Part shown: in pieces, positions 1 through 7,150 of the stretch | Layout of the letters: each line of letters begins with the position of its first letter | How positions within the stretch are numbered: position 1 is the first letter of the stretch | NCBI RefSeq assembly: GCF_020099395.1 | Contig: NZ_CP083590.1 | Coordinates: 372,001 to 436,000, forward strand | DNA: 64,000 nucleotides | DNA from: Streptomyces mobaraensis | GTDB lineage: Bacteria; Actinomycetota; Actinomycetes; Streptomycetales; Streptomycetaceae | Direction of reading: 5' to 3' | Notes under the pieces: model-generated | The model's input: the letters and a program-made list of their open reading frames with translations, nothing else | Database searches by the model: none | Told to the model about the DNA's origin: nothing | Position numbers and translations under genes: made by a program

Positions 1-146
1 GGGGCATGTCGTCGGTCACAGTCGGCCAACGACCCGTTCGCGGCCCGGTCACGTCCGGGCCGGGGCGCCGGACCGCGCGGGCGCGGTGCGCAACCGTCCG
101 CGCTCCCCCGGCGTCTTGTGCGAGGCTCCGGCGGTGATGACGCCGG

Positions 147-854
147 GTGTCAGGGCTCGTGAGCGAAGGGACCGTGGGAGCAGTGGACGACATACGCAGG
201 CCGGCCGCGACCGCCGTGCGGGAGGCGTCGGCCGGAGGGCCGGAACCGGCGCCGCGCCCGACGGGTCTGCTGGATCTGCGGGGGCGGGAACGGGCCCCCG
301 CGCTGCTGGTGTACCCCGCCGACGCCGTGCTGGTCGTGTCGGGACTGCCCGGCAGCGGCAAGAGCACCCTGATCCGCCGCTGGTCGGGGGCCGCGTCGGT
401 CGTCGACCCGAGGGACGCGCACGAGGACTGCGCGGCGGTGATGCCGACCTGGCTGCCGTACGCGGTGTACCGGCCGTGGGCGCGCCTGGTGTACGCCCGC
501 CGGCTGTGGAACGCGGTCCGGGCGGGCGGGCCGCTGCTGGTGCACGACTGCGGCAGCCGGTCGTGGCTGCGGCGGCTGCTCGCCCGGGAGGCGGGGCGCC
601 GGGGCCGCGAACTGCACCTGGTCCTCCTGGACATGGCGGCGGCCGACGCCCTCGCCGGCCAGGAGGCACGCGGGCGCTGGGCCCGGCCCCGCGTCTTCGA
701 CCGACACCGGCGCGGGCTGCGACGGCTGTCGGACGCGCTCACCGCACCCGGCGCCGGGGAGCCGGGCGGGAGCCCGGTGCCCGAGGCGGCCTCGGTGGTC
801 CTGCTGGACCGGACGACGCGCGAGCACGTGACGGCCGTCGCGTTCCGGCGGTAG
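147..854 (+). CDS. P-loop (AAA-type) ATP-binding protein
   Basis: A 235-residue protein with a clear Walker A motif, GLPGSGKST, at about residues 65-73, preceded by a hydrophobic beta strand (VLVVSG), as in small kinase-like P-loop NTPases. An acidic stretch (VDPRDAHED) follows and the rest is Arg/Ala-rich. The fold implies nucleotide binding; the substrate is unknown. Actinomycete relatives are annotated as AAA family ATPase. GTG codons at 147, 174 and 183 are all in frame and none has an ideal Shine-Dalgarno; GAAGGG at 165-170 sits 12 nt before the GTG at 183, so the true start may be 183. The antisense ORF over the same bases is a GC-bias shadow. Confidence 0.75.
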   Translation: MSGLVSEGTVGAVDDIRRPAATAVREASAGGPEPAPRPTGLLDLRGRERAPALLVYPADAVLVVSGLPGSGKSTLIRRWSGAASVVDPRDAHEDCAAVMPTWLPYAVYRPWARLVYARRLWNAVRAGGPLLVHDCGSRSWLRRLLAREAGRRGRELHLVLLDMAAADALAGQEARGRWARPRVFDRHRRGLRRLSDALTAPGAGEPGGSPVPEAASVVLLDRTTREHVTAVAFRR

Positions 855-862
855 CGCGGCCG

Positions 863-885
863 TTGTCAGACCCCTCTGTCACGAT
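863..885 (+). promoter_or_regulatory. weak PafBC-like promoter candidate
   Basis: TTGTCAGAC (863-871), 8 nt, then CACGAT (880-885). The geometry is that of the RecA-NDp/PafBC promoter, TTGTCRGTG-N8-TANNNT, but the last two bases of the -35 block and the first base of the -10 differ. It lies 45 nt before the gene at 930. The same TTGTCAGAC variant precedes the PolA-like gene. Confidence 0.35.
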
Positions 886-929
886 CGTTCGTGTGAGTAT
901 CCGTGAGGGCGGGTGCGGGGAGGACAGCC

Positions 930-1484
930 ATGGGTTTCTTCGACGGCCGGGCGATGCCGGCCGAACACGAGCCGGACCGTCCGGAGTTCGTCGACCTGGG
1001 ACCGGCGGGCCCGCGGTACGCGGACGACGGGCCGCCGGCCGACCGGTACCTGCCGACGGTGCTTCCCCGGGTGGCGCGGGTGGCCGAGGGGCCGCGGGTA
1101 CGGGTGATGTTCACGGGCTGGGAGGTGTGGCCCGAGCAGGTGACGCTGTGTCTGCAGATCTTCTGGCGGCGCAGGCGGACGGACGAGGTGTACGGCGACG
1201 CCTGGTTCGCCCGGCCCGGCGCGGGAGCGCTCCGGGTGGGGCTGCGGCCTGCGGCCGGCGGTCCCGGCCTCACCCTGCGGGAGCACGGCACGGACCCCGG
1301 CGGGGCGTTCCACCGACCGGCACGGTTCCTGCTGTCGGCGGTGCCGGAGGGCGGGCCCTTGGTGCTGGTGCTGGAGTGGGCGGACGAGGGGATAGCGGAG
1401 ACGGCGGTGGCGCTGGACACGAGTGGCCTCGGGGAGGCGGCGCGGCGGGTGGTGGAGATATGGCCGGAGGGGCCTGGGGTTTGA
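930..1484 (+). CDS. conserved actinobacterial hypothetical protein
   Basis: A 184-residue protein of unknown function, soluble, with no signal peptide or membrane segment. It mixes beta strands and Arg/Trp-rich turns (FTGWEVWPEQ, IFWRRRRTDE), which suggests a compact beta-rich domain; I recognise no catalytic motif. The ATG at 930 is chosen over the in-frame GTG at 903 because GGGGAGG at 917-923 is correctly spaced from it. A weak PafBC-like promoter lies just upstream, so mild DNA-damage control is possible. It ends in a hairpin shared with the convergent LysR gene. Confidence 0.7.
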   Translation: MGFFDGRAMPAEHEPDRPEFVDLGPAGPRYADDGPPADRYLPTVLPRVARVAEGPRVRVMFTGWEVWPEQVTLCLQIFWRRRRTDEVYGDAWFARPGAGALRVGLRPAAGGPGLTLREHGTDPGGAFHRPARFLLSAVPEGGPLVLVLEWADEGIAETAVALDTSGLGEAARRVVEIWPEGPGV

Positions 1485-1487
1485 GGG

Positions 1488-1511
1488 GGGGGAGGCCCCT
1501 GTCCCTCCCCC
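1488..1511. terminator. bidirectional hairpin terminator
   Basis: GGGGGAGG (1488-1495) pairs with CCTCCCCC (1504-1511) in the 40-nt gap between two convergent stop codons (1484 and 1525). There is no U-tract, as is usual in Streptomyces. Confidence 0.55.
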
Positions 1512-1524
1512 AGAGGGGGCACCC

Positions 1525-2415
1525 TCACCGCCCCGGCCCCGCCAGCACCCGCCGCGCACGGGCAATGAGCGCCCGCCCCGCCGGACTCGTCGGACCATCC
1601 GTACGCCAGGCGAAAGCCAGCCGCCCCCGCAACGCCGGCGGGTCGATGGCCACAGAAACCAGCTCCGGCGCGCGGGAGGCGGCGAATTCGGCGGGCAGGA
1701 TCGCCGCCCCCAGCCCATGCGCGGCGAGTTCGGCGAGCGTGCCCGGATCACCCGCCTCCAGAGCGATCCGCGGCCGGAACCCGGCCGCGACGCACGCTTC
1801 GTCGAGCCGGGCCCGGAGCCCGGTGCCGCGCGGCAGGCTGATCAGGGGCCGGTCGCGCAGGGTGTCGAGGGAGACGACCGGGTGGACGGCGAGTTCATGG
1901 CCGGGGGCCACCGCGGCGACGATCGCCTGGTCCTCCAGGACGTGCAGGGAGATGCCGGCCGGGCCGTCCCGCCCCACGCTGATGATCGCCGCGTCGAAGC
2001 GCCCGCCGCGGAGGCCGTCGACCAGCTGGTCCGTGGTGTCCTCGGCGAGGGTGATCTCGACCGCCGGGTGCTCCTGGTGGAAGCCGGCGAGCAGTCCGGG
2101 CAGGTCGGCGTTGTGTGAGGTCACGGTGCCGACGGCGACGCGGCCCCGGAGGAGTCCGGCCATCTCGCCGACGACGAGCCGGGCCCGTTCGACGGCGGCG
2201 AGCGCGGCGCGCGCGTGCGGCAGGAAGGCCGCTCCGACCTCGGTGAGCGCGACGGACCGCCCCGAGCGGTCCAGCAGTTCCTGCCCGAGCTCCCGTTCCA
2301 GCTTGCGGATCTGCGCGCTGACCCCGGGCTGGGCGACCCGTACCCGCTCGGCGGCCCGGGTGAAGTTCCGTTCCTCCACCACCGTCACGAAGTATTCGAG
2401 CTGCCGCAGTTCCAT
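1525..2415 (-). CDS. LysR family transcriptional regulator
   Basis: A 296-residue LysR-type regulator. The start MELRQLEYFV opens the N-terminal winged helix-turn-helix (residues 1-60, with FTRAAERVRVAQPGVSAQI as recognition region), followed by the effector-binding domain with the usual VAVGTV entry. The reading frame extends 58 codons upstream, but homology begins at the ATG at 2415. It is divergent from a SnoaL-like gene and a flavin monooxygenase 107 nt away, the standard layout of a LysR regulator and its target operon. The effector is unknown, presumably the substrate of the monooxygenase. Confidence 0.92.
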   Translation of the reverse strand: MELRQLEYFVTVVEERNFTRAAERVRVAQPGVSAQIRKLERELGQELLDRSGRSVALTEVGAAFLPHARAALAAVERARLVVGEMAGLLRGRVAVGTVTSHNADLPGLLAGFHQEHPAVEITLAEDTTDQLVDGLRGGRFDAAIISVGRDGPAGISLHVLEDQAIVAAVAPGHELAVHPVVSLDTLRDRPLISLPRGTGLRARLDEACVAAGFRPRIALEAGDPGTLAELAAHGLGAAILPAEFAASRAPELVSVAIDPPALRGRLAFAWRTDGPTSPAGRALIARARRVLAGPGR

Positions 2416-2433
2416 AACCAGCGATGCTAGCAG

Positions 2434-2461
2434 CCAGACTTTCCATGTCTTGGACTTCTGG
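2434..2461. promoter_or_regulatory. candidate LysR operator in divergent promoter region
   Basis: CCAGA (2434-2438) and TCTGG (2457-2461) form an interrupted inverted repeat in the unusually AT-rich centre of the spacer between lysR and the SnoaL/monooxygenase pair. Position and dyad symmetry fit a LysR box; the exact site is inferred. Confidence 0.35.
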
Positions 2462-2521
2462 TGCGCCCCGGAGGAGGCTGGTGACCACAAGGCAGCGACA
2501 CCGCACCGAAGGAGCAGCGCC

Positions 2522-2893
2522 ATGACCGATTTCCGCGAACGCGCCACCACCCCCGAGGACTTGACCCGCCTGTTCGTCGAGCGGGCCAACGCCCGCGACG
2601 CCGAGGGGATGGCCGCGCTCTACGCGCCCGACGCCGTCCTGGCCTTCCCGCCCGGCAGCGCGACGGTCGGCCGGGAGGCGATCCGCGCCGTCTGCGAGCA
2701 GCTCCTGCTCCACGCGGAGCTGCCGTTCACGCTTGAGCCTCCGCTGCCGACGGTCCGTTACGGGGCCGACCTGGCCCTCACGTCGACCCGGTCCGCCGAC
2801 GACACGGGCGGCAGGGTGCAGGTCGTCCGGCGCGAACCCGACGGGACCTGGCTGCGGATCATCGACCGGCCCGAGTCGAAGGCCGGCCGGTGA
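2522..2893 (+). CDS. SnoaL-like / NTF2-fold protein
   Basis: A 123-residue protein with the SnoaL/NTF2 signature: LTRLFVERANARDAEGMAALY near the N terminus, then ALYAPDAVL, and a C-terminal strand GTWLRIIDRP. Family members are cone-shaped cyclases, isomerases or accessory proteins for oxidoreductases. AAGGAG lies 7 nt before the ATG at 2522. Its stop overlaps the GTG start of the monooxygenase by 4 nt, so the two are translationally coupled and probably act on the same small molecule. Confidence 0.85.
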   Translation: MTDFRERATTPEDLTRLFVERANARDAEGMAALYAPDAVLAFPPGSATVGREAIRAVCEQLLLHAELPFTLEPPLPTVRYGADLALTSTRSADDTGGRVQVVRREPDGTWLRIIDRPESKAGR

Positions 2894-4095
2894 GCGTGCT
2901 CGTCGCCGGGGCCGGCATCGGCGGCCTGACCACCGCTCTCGCCCTGCACACCGCGGGGATCGACGCGACCGTCGTGGAGAGCGTCCGGGAGGTCCGCCCG
3001 CTCGGCGTGGGCATCAACCTCCTGCCGCACGCCGTCCGCGAACTCACCGAGCTGGGGCTCGGGGACGCGCTGGCCGCCATCGGCGTGCCGACCGCCGAGA
3101 ACGTGTACTGCGACCGTGACGGCACCGTCCTGTTCTCCGAACCGCGCGGCGTCGCCCAGGGCTACCGCTGGCCGCAGTACTCGGTGCACCGCGGTGAGCT
3201 CCAGCTGATGCTGCTCACCGCGGTCCGCGACCGGCTGGGCCCGGACGCCGTCCGCACCGGGACGCGTCTGGACGGCTTCACGGACACCGGGTCGGCCGTC
3301 CGGGCCCGGCTCCTCGACCGGGCGACCGGGAAGCACCGGACCGCGGAGGCCGGGGTGCTGGTCGGGGCGGACGGGCTGCACTCGGCCGTCCGCGGGCTGC
3401 TGCGCCCGGACGGCGGGCCGCTGTTGTGGTCGGGGGTCCGGATGTGGCGCGGGGTGACGGAGGGGAAGCCCTTCCTCACCGGGCGGTCGGCGGTCCTGGT
3501 CCGGGACGGGGACGCCGAGTTCATCGCGTATCCGATCGGCCGCGACCGGATCAACTGGGTCTGCCTGGTCCGGGAGGCGCCGCCCGGACCGCTGGGCGAG
3601 GAGGCGGGCTGGAACCGCCCGGGCCGGCTCGCCGACCTGCTCCCCCACTACGCGCACTGGTCACTCGGCTTCCTGGACGTCCCGGGCCTGCTGGCCGGCG
3701 CCGAGCGGATCCTGGAGTACCCGATGGTCGACCGGGAGCCGCTGCCGTCCTGGGGGCGCGGCCGGGTCACCCTGCTCGGTGACGCGGCGCACCCGATGTA
3801 CCCGGTGGGGGCCAACGGCGCCTCCCAGGCCGTCGTGGATGCCCGGGTGCTCGCCCACGCGCTGGCGGGGGCCGGCGACGTGCCGGCCGCGCTGGCCCGT
3901 TACGCGGACGAGCGGCGGGAGGCGACGGCCGCCGTCGTCCGCGCCAACCGGGCCATGAACGAGGCGGTGCGAGGGGTTCCGGACGACGGCGGGCGGAGCG
4001 CGGAGCACTACGCCCGCATCACGGACGCCTACCGGCGGGCCAGCGGGGGCGATCCCGCCGACCTCAACGCCCGCCCGTCGCTGACGCCCCGCTGA
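2890..4095 (+). CDS. FAD-dependent monooxygenase
   Basis: A 401-residue group A flavoprotein monooxygenase. The N-terminal GAGIGG dinucleotide-binding motif (residues 6-11), a mid-protein VGADGLHSAVR (DG motif) and GDAAHPMYPVGANGASQAV (GD motif near residue 300) bind FAD. Family members hydroxylate or epoxidise aromatic or polycyclic substrates with NAD(P)H and O2. It is coupled to the upstream SnoaL-like gene and probably controlled by the divergent LysR. It ends 8 nt from a convergent gene with no room for a strong terminator. Confidence 0.9.
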   Translation: MSVLVAGAGIGGLTTALALHTAGIDATVVESVREVRPLGVGINLLPHAVRELTELGLGDALAAIGVPTAENVYCDRDGTVLFSEPRGVAQGYRWPQYSVHRGELQLMLLTAVRDRLGPDAVRTGTRLDGFTDTGSAVRARLLDRATGKHRTAEAGVLVGADGLHSAVRGLLRPDGGPLLWSGVRMWRGVTEGKPFLTGRSAVLVRDGDAEFIAYPIGRDRINWVCLVREAPPGPLGEEAGWNRPGRLADLLPHYAHWSLGFLDVPGLLAGAERILEYPMVDREPLPSWGRGRVTLLGDAAHPMYPVGANGASQAVVDARVLAHALAGAGDVPAALARYADERREATAAVVRANRAMNEAVRGVPDDGGRSAEHYARITDAYRRASGGDPADLNARPSLTPR

Positions 4096-4102
4096 CCGGC
4101 GG

Positions 4103-4525
4103 TCAGTACCCGGCCGGCCGCGCGGCCAGCACCCGCAGGAGCTGGTCGAGCTCCGGCCGCCAGGGGCGGTTGACGTTGATGCGCGTCGGCTTCTCCCGGC
4201 CCGGCATCAGGAAGCGGAACGAGCTCCACAGGGAGCCCATCCGCACGTCGCTCACCAGGTGCCGGGCCTGGTCGTGCGGCAGGGCCAGGACGAGTTCCCT
4301 GGGCCGGCTGCTGAGCTTCCCGGCGCGGTGGAACAGCAGGGCCTGCTGGGTGAAGGTGACGAAGTAGGTGTCCACGAAGAAGATCCACACGCTCGACAGG
4401 AAGGCCATGGCGACCGGGCTGGGTCCGCTGATGCCGTAGACCGTCACCACCGGCCGGTCGGAGGGGTTGGCCTCGGCCACCGCCCGTCCCACGTGTTCCT
4501 GGATCGTCGCCTTGCGCACCGGCAT
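4103..4525 (-). CDS. hypothetical protein with hydrophobic core segment
   Basis: A 140-residue protein of unknown function. A hydrophobic patch (VAMAFLSSVWIFFVDTYFVTF, about residues 38-58) is followed by a charged beta-rich part (ELVLALPHDQARHLVSDVR, RINVNRPWRPELDQLL), which resembles a PH-like domain seen in other actinobacterial hypothetical proteins. The start at 4525 has GAGGAG about 5 nt upstream. It may be a membrane-proximal regulatory domain, but nothing in the context points to a role. Confidence 0.7.
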   Translation of the reverse strand: MPVRKATIQEHVGRAVAEANPSDRPVVTVYGISGPSPVAMAFLSSVWIFFVDTYFVTFTQQALLFHRAGKLSSRPRELVLALPHDQARHLVSDVRMGSLWSSFRFLMPGREKPTRINVNRPWRPELDQLLRVLAARPAGY

Positions 4526-4675
4526 GCTCGCTCCTCGTGCCTATGGGAGGGCCCCGCGTGCCTCATGCGGGAACCCCGCGGGGAAAGGCCCCTATTGAAG
4601 CCCCTCCCCGCCGTCCGGGAACCGGCGATTTCCGGACAGCGCGGGAACGGGATGCGGAGCGGCGGACTCCGGCCG

Positions 4676-5044
4676 TCAGCTGTTCGACCGGGACAGCGCC
4701 TCCCGTACCGCCTCGTCGGTGCGGCCCACCACGGCGGTGCCGTCGTCCGCCGTGATGATGGGCCGCTGGATCAGCTTGGGGTGCCCGGCGAGGGCGCCGA
4801 TCCAGCGGTCGCGCGCGGCGGCGTCGCGCGGCCAGTCCTTCAGGCCGAGCTCCTTGGCCTCGTCCTCCCCGGTGCGCGTGATGTCCCACGGCTCCAGCCC
4901 GAGCCGGCCGAGCACGGCCCGGATCTCGCTCTCGTCGGGGACGTCGTCCAGGTAGCGGCGGACGGTGTACTCGGCGCCTTCCTCGTCGAGCAGGCTGACG
5001 GCCGAGCGGCACTTCGAACAGGCGGGGTTGATCCAGATCTCCAT
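4676..5044 (-). CDS. ArsC/Spx-family (YffB-like) protein
   Basis: A 122-residue thioredoxin-fold protein of the ArsC family. WINPACSKCRSA at residues 4-15 holds the N-terminal Cys, and a conserved central RTGEDEAKELGL and late IQRPIIT follow, the hallmark of glutaredoxin-type ArsC and YffB/Spx relatives. True arsenate reductases work beside ars transporters; none is present, so a thiol-redox role is equally likely. No Shine-Dalgarno is visible; TACCCT (minus strand, 5057-5052) lies 7 nt before the ATG, so the mRNA is probably leaderless. Confidence 0.85.
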   Translation of the reverse strand: MEIWINPACSKCRSAVSLLDEEGAEYTVRRYLDDVPDESEIRAVLGRLGLEPWDITRTGEDEAKELGLKDWPRDAAARDRWIGALAGHPKLIQRPIITADDGTAVVGRTDEAVREALSRSNS

Positions 5045-5096
5045 GCCGCACAGGGTACCGTCACCACCCCGTCAAATCCCGTCTGAGCTGGGGCGA

Positions 5097-5119
5097 TTGT
5101 CAGTGCCCGGCAGTAGAAT
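5097..5119 (+). promoter_or_regulatory. PafBC (RecA-NDp) DNA-damage promoter
   Basis: TTGTCAGTG at 5097-5105, exactly 8 nt, then TAGAAT at 5114-5119. This is a full match to the actinobacterial LexA-independent DNA-damage promoter TTGTCRGTG-N8-TANNNT, recognised through PafBC. It is 49 nt upstream of the ATG at 5168 and points at it. Confidence 0.85.
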
Positions 5120-5167
5120 GGAGGGGTAGTGAAGAGGTCGCCCGACCCCTTCGTCAGGAGGACGCCG

Positions 5168-5467
5168 ATGGCCGCAGCAGCAGCACCGCTCACCGACCCG
5201 TGCACCCTCGAGACGCTGCCCAAAAAGCGTCTGCCCGCCGGGCATCCCCGTGAGTGGTACGAGTCCCACAACCGCCGGCTGAAGGCCATGCGCCTCGCCA
5301 TAGCCCTGCTCCACAGCGGCGCGTACCGGCCCGAGCAGGCGACCAACCGCAGGATACGCCGGGTCGCCGACCGGATCGGCGTGCGCCCGCCGTCGAACGC
5401 GACCTGCCGGATGGTCAGGTCGCTGATCCACGCCGAGGCGCCCGCGGCACGCGCCGCCCGCCGCTGA
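5168..5467 (+). CDS. small basic protein under a PafBC-type promoter
   Basis: A 99-residue protein of unknown function, strongly basic. Its core (LPKKRLPAGHPREWYESHNR, then RLKAMRLAIALLHSG, RIRRVADRIGVRPPS) looks alpha-helical; an IGVRPPS-type helix-turn and many Arg suggest nucleic-acid binding, which is inference. AGGAGG at 5156-5161 lies 6 nt before the ATG at 5168, so this start is preferred to the GTG at 5129. The upstream PafBC motif predicts induction by DNA damage. I recognise it only as a Streptomyces conserved hypothetical. Confidence 0.8.
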   Translation: MAAAAAPLTDPCTLETLPKKRLPAGHPREWYESHNRRLKAMRLAIALLHSGAYRPEQATNRRIRRVADRIGVRPPSNATCRMVRSLIHAEAPAARAARR

Positions 5468-5583
5468 CCGTATCCACACCTGTACCCACATCCGGTGCGG
5501 TACGGCCGCGCCGCAACCGCCCGGCCATCGCCCGTTCCGCCACCCGTCACCCGGCGGCCCCGGCCCGTCCGTAGCGTCGTCGT

Positions 5584-7050
5584 ATGACGATCCAGCAGGT
5601 CGCTCCGGTTCCGGCCGCCCCGGCGCCGCCCGTCGCGCCCGCGGCCGGGCCGGCGCCGGAGGGTCCGCCGCCGGCGCCCCCGACGGCCGGTGGCGGGGCC
5701 ACGGCCCGGTCGCGGCGGCGGCGCGGTCCGGCCGCGCCGGTGCGCCGGCTGGGAGCACAGGCGCTGCTGATGCTGACCGCCCTGGCGGCGCTGTGCGCGG
5801 CGGCCGTGGCCGGGGCCGTCGTGGTGCGGGCCGACACGGACCGGCTGCGGGAGACCGTCACCGAGCGGGCGGCGACGGCGGCCGGGCTGCGCTTCGCCCT
5901 GGCCGACCTCGACGCGCAGCGCGCCAACGCGCTGGTGCCCGGGCACTCCGCCGACCGGCCCGCCGTCCTGCCCGCGGGCCGGTCGGCGGACGACTTCCAG
6001 GTGGGCAACCGCGTCCTGGCCCTGCTCACCGCCCGGCAGCGGCGCGCGGAAGTCAGCGACCTGCTGCGGCGGCTGGGCGGGGACCCGGCCGAGAGCGTCC
6101 GGGTGCGGGCGCTGCTGGACGGCCTGGGCCGGTACGACGAGCTGACCGCGCGGTCGTCCGCCGTCGACGAGACGGCGCCGGACCGGCCCGCCGGCCGCCC
6201 GCCCGCCGGTGCCGTCACCCTGTCCGTCGACGCGGGCGAGGTGATGCACCGTGAACTGCTGCCCGCGGCGGACGCCCTGGCGTCCGGGTACGCGCGGCGG
6301 GCGGACGGGCTGGCGGGCCGCGCGCACGGCGCGGCCGTGACCGCCGCGTGGACCACGGCCGGGACGGGCGCCGCGGCCCTGGCCGTCCTCGGCTGGTGCC
6401 AGTGGCGGCTGGCCCGCCGCTACCGGCGGGTGTTCCACCCGGCGCTGTGCGCCGCGACGGTCGCCGCCGCCGTCGTCACCGTCCTCGGCACGGTGGCGTT
6501 CCTGTCGGCGGCGGACGGCGTCCGGAGTGCGGCGCGTGACGGTCTGCGCCCGTGGGCCCGGCTGGCCGAGGCCCGGGCGGTCGCCGCCGAGGCGGCGGCC
6601 ACCGAGGGCCGCTGGTTCGTCTACGACACCCGCCCCGGATCCGCCGCCGTGAGCAGGTTCGAGGGCCTGACCGCGCGCCTCGACTCCCTTCTCGCGCCGG
6701 ACGGTTACTCCTACGCGCCCGGACGGGCCGCCCACCGGGACGTGCTCGACCGGTACGGGCGGTTCCGCGACGACGACCGCCGGATGCGGGAGGAGCACGC
6801 CACCGGGCGGACGGACGCGGCCGTGCTGACGCTCACCGAACTCGGGCGCGGGCGGATCCCGTTCGACTTCTCGGAGTTCGCGGGCTCGCTCGACACCCTG
6901 TCCGCGCGCCACTTGGACGTCCTCACGGAACGGACGGCGTCCGCCCGCGACCGGCTGACGGGCTGGCCCGCGGTGCCGGCGGGCGTGCTGGGCGGCGCGG
7001 TGCTCCTCGTCGGGGCGGGGCTGCGGCCCCGGTTCGCCGAGTACCGCTGA
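5584..7050 (+). CDS. integral membrane protein with two extracytoplasmic sensor-like domains
   Basis: A 488-residue protein. After a Pro/Ala-rich cytoplasmic tail and an Arg cluster (residues 1-55) comes a membrane segment (about 58-83), an extracytoplasmic helical domain, two membrane segments (about 255-275 and 285-310), a second helical domain (about 315-455) and a final segment (about 457-480). Two similar helical domains resemble the ligand-sensing region of histidine kinases or chemoreceptors, but no output domain follows, so its role is unknown. TAGCGT at 5572-5577 is 6 nt before the ATG and no Shine-Dalgarno is present: probably leaderless. Confidence 0.75.
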   Translation: MTIQQVAPVPAAPAPPVAPAAGPAPEGPPPAPPTAGGGATARSRRRRGPAAPVRRLGAQALLMLTALAALCAAAVAGAVVVRADTDRLRETVTERAATAAGLRFALADLDAQRANALVPGHSADRPAVLPAGRSADDFQVGNRVLALLTARQRRAEVSDLLRRLGGDPAESVRVRALLDGLGRYDELTARSSAVDETAPDRPAGRPPAGAVTLSVDAGEVMHRELLPAADALASGYARRADGLAGRAHGAAVTAAWTTAGTGAAALAVLGWCQWRLARRYRRVFHPALCAATVAAAVVTVLGTVAFLSAADGVRSAARDGLRPWARLAEARAVAAEAAATEGRWFVYDTRPGSAAVSRFEGLTARLDSLLAPDGYSYAPGRAAHRDVLDRYGRFRDDDRRMREEHATGRTDAAVLTLTELGRGRIPFDFSEFAGSLDTLSARHLDVLTERTASARDRLTGWPAVPAGVLGGAVLLVGAGLRPRFAEYR

Positions 7051-7150
7051 CTCCGCAGCCGAGTACCGCCGAGCCGGGACCCGTCGCGCCCGGGCCGCAC
7101 CGGATAATGCCCGGCCCGGTGTCCGACCCACCCAGTACGCTGCTGCGACG

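Noticed and set aside
86..2893. Plus-strand frame apparently fusing several genes into a 935-residue protein
   Set aside because: Only its last 124 codons (from 2522) are real; the rest crosses the NTPase, the hypothetical gene and the antisense LysR gene.
4676..5044. Calling this gene a true arsenate reductase
   Set aside because: No arsenic transporter or regulator nearby, and the family includes many proteins without arsenate activity.
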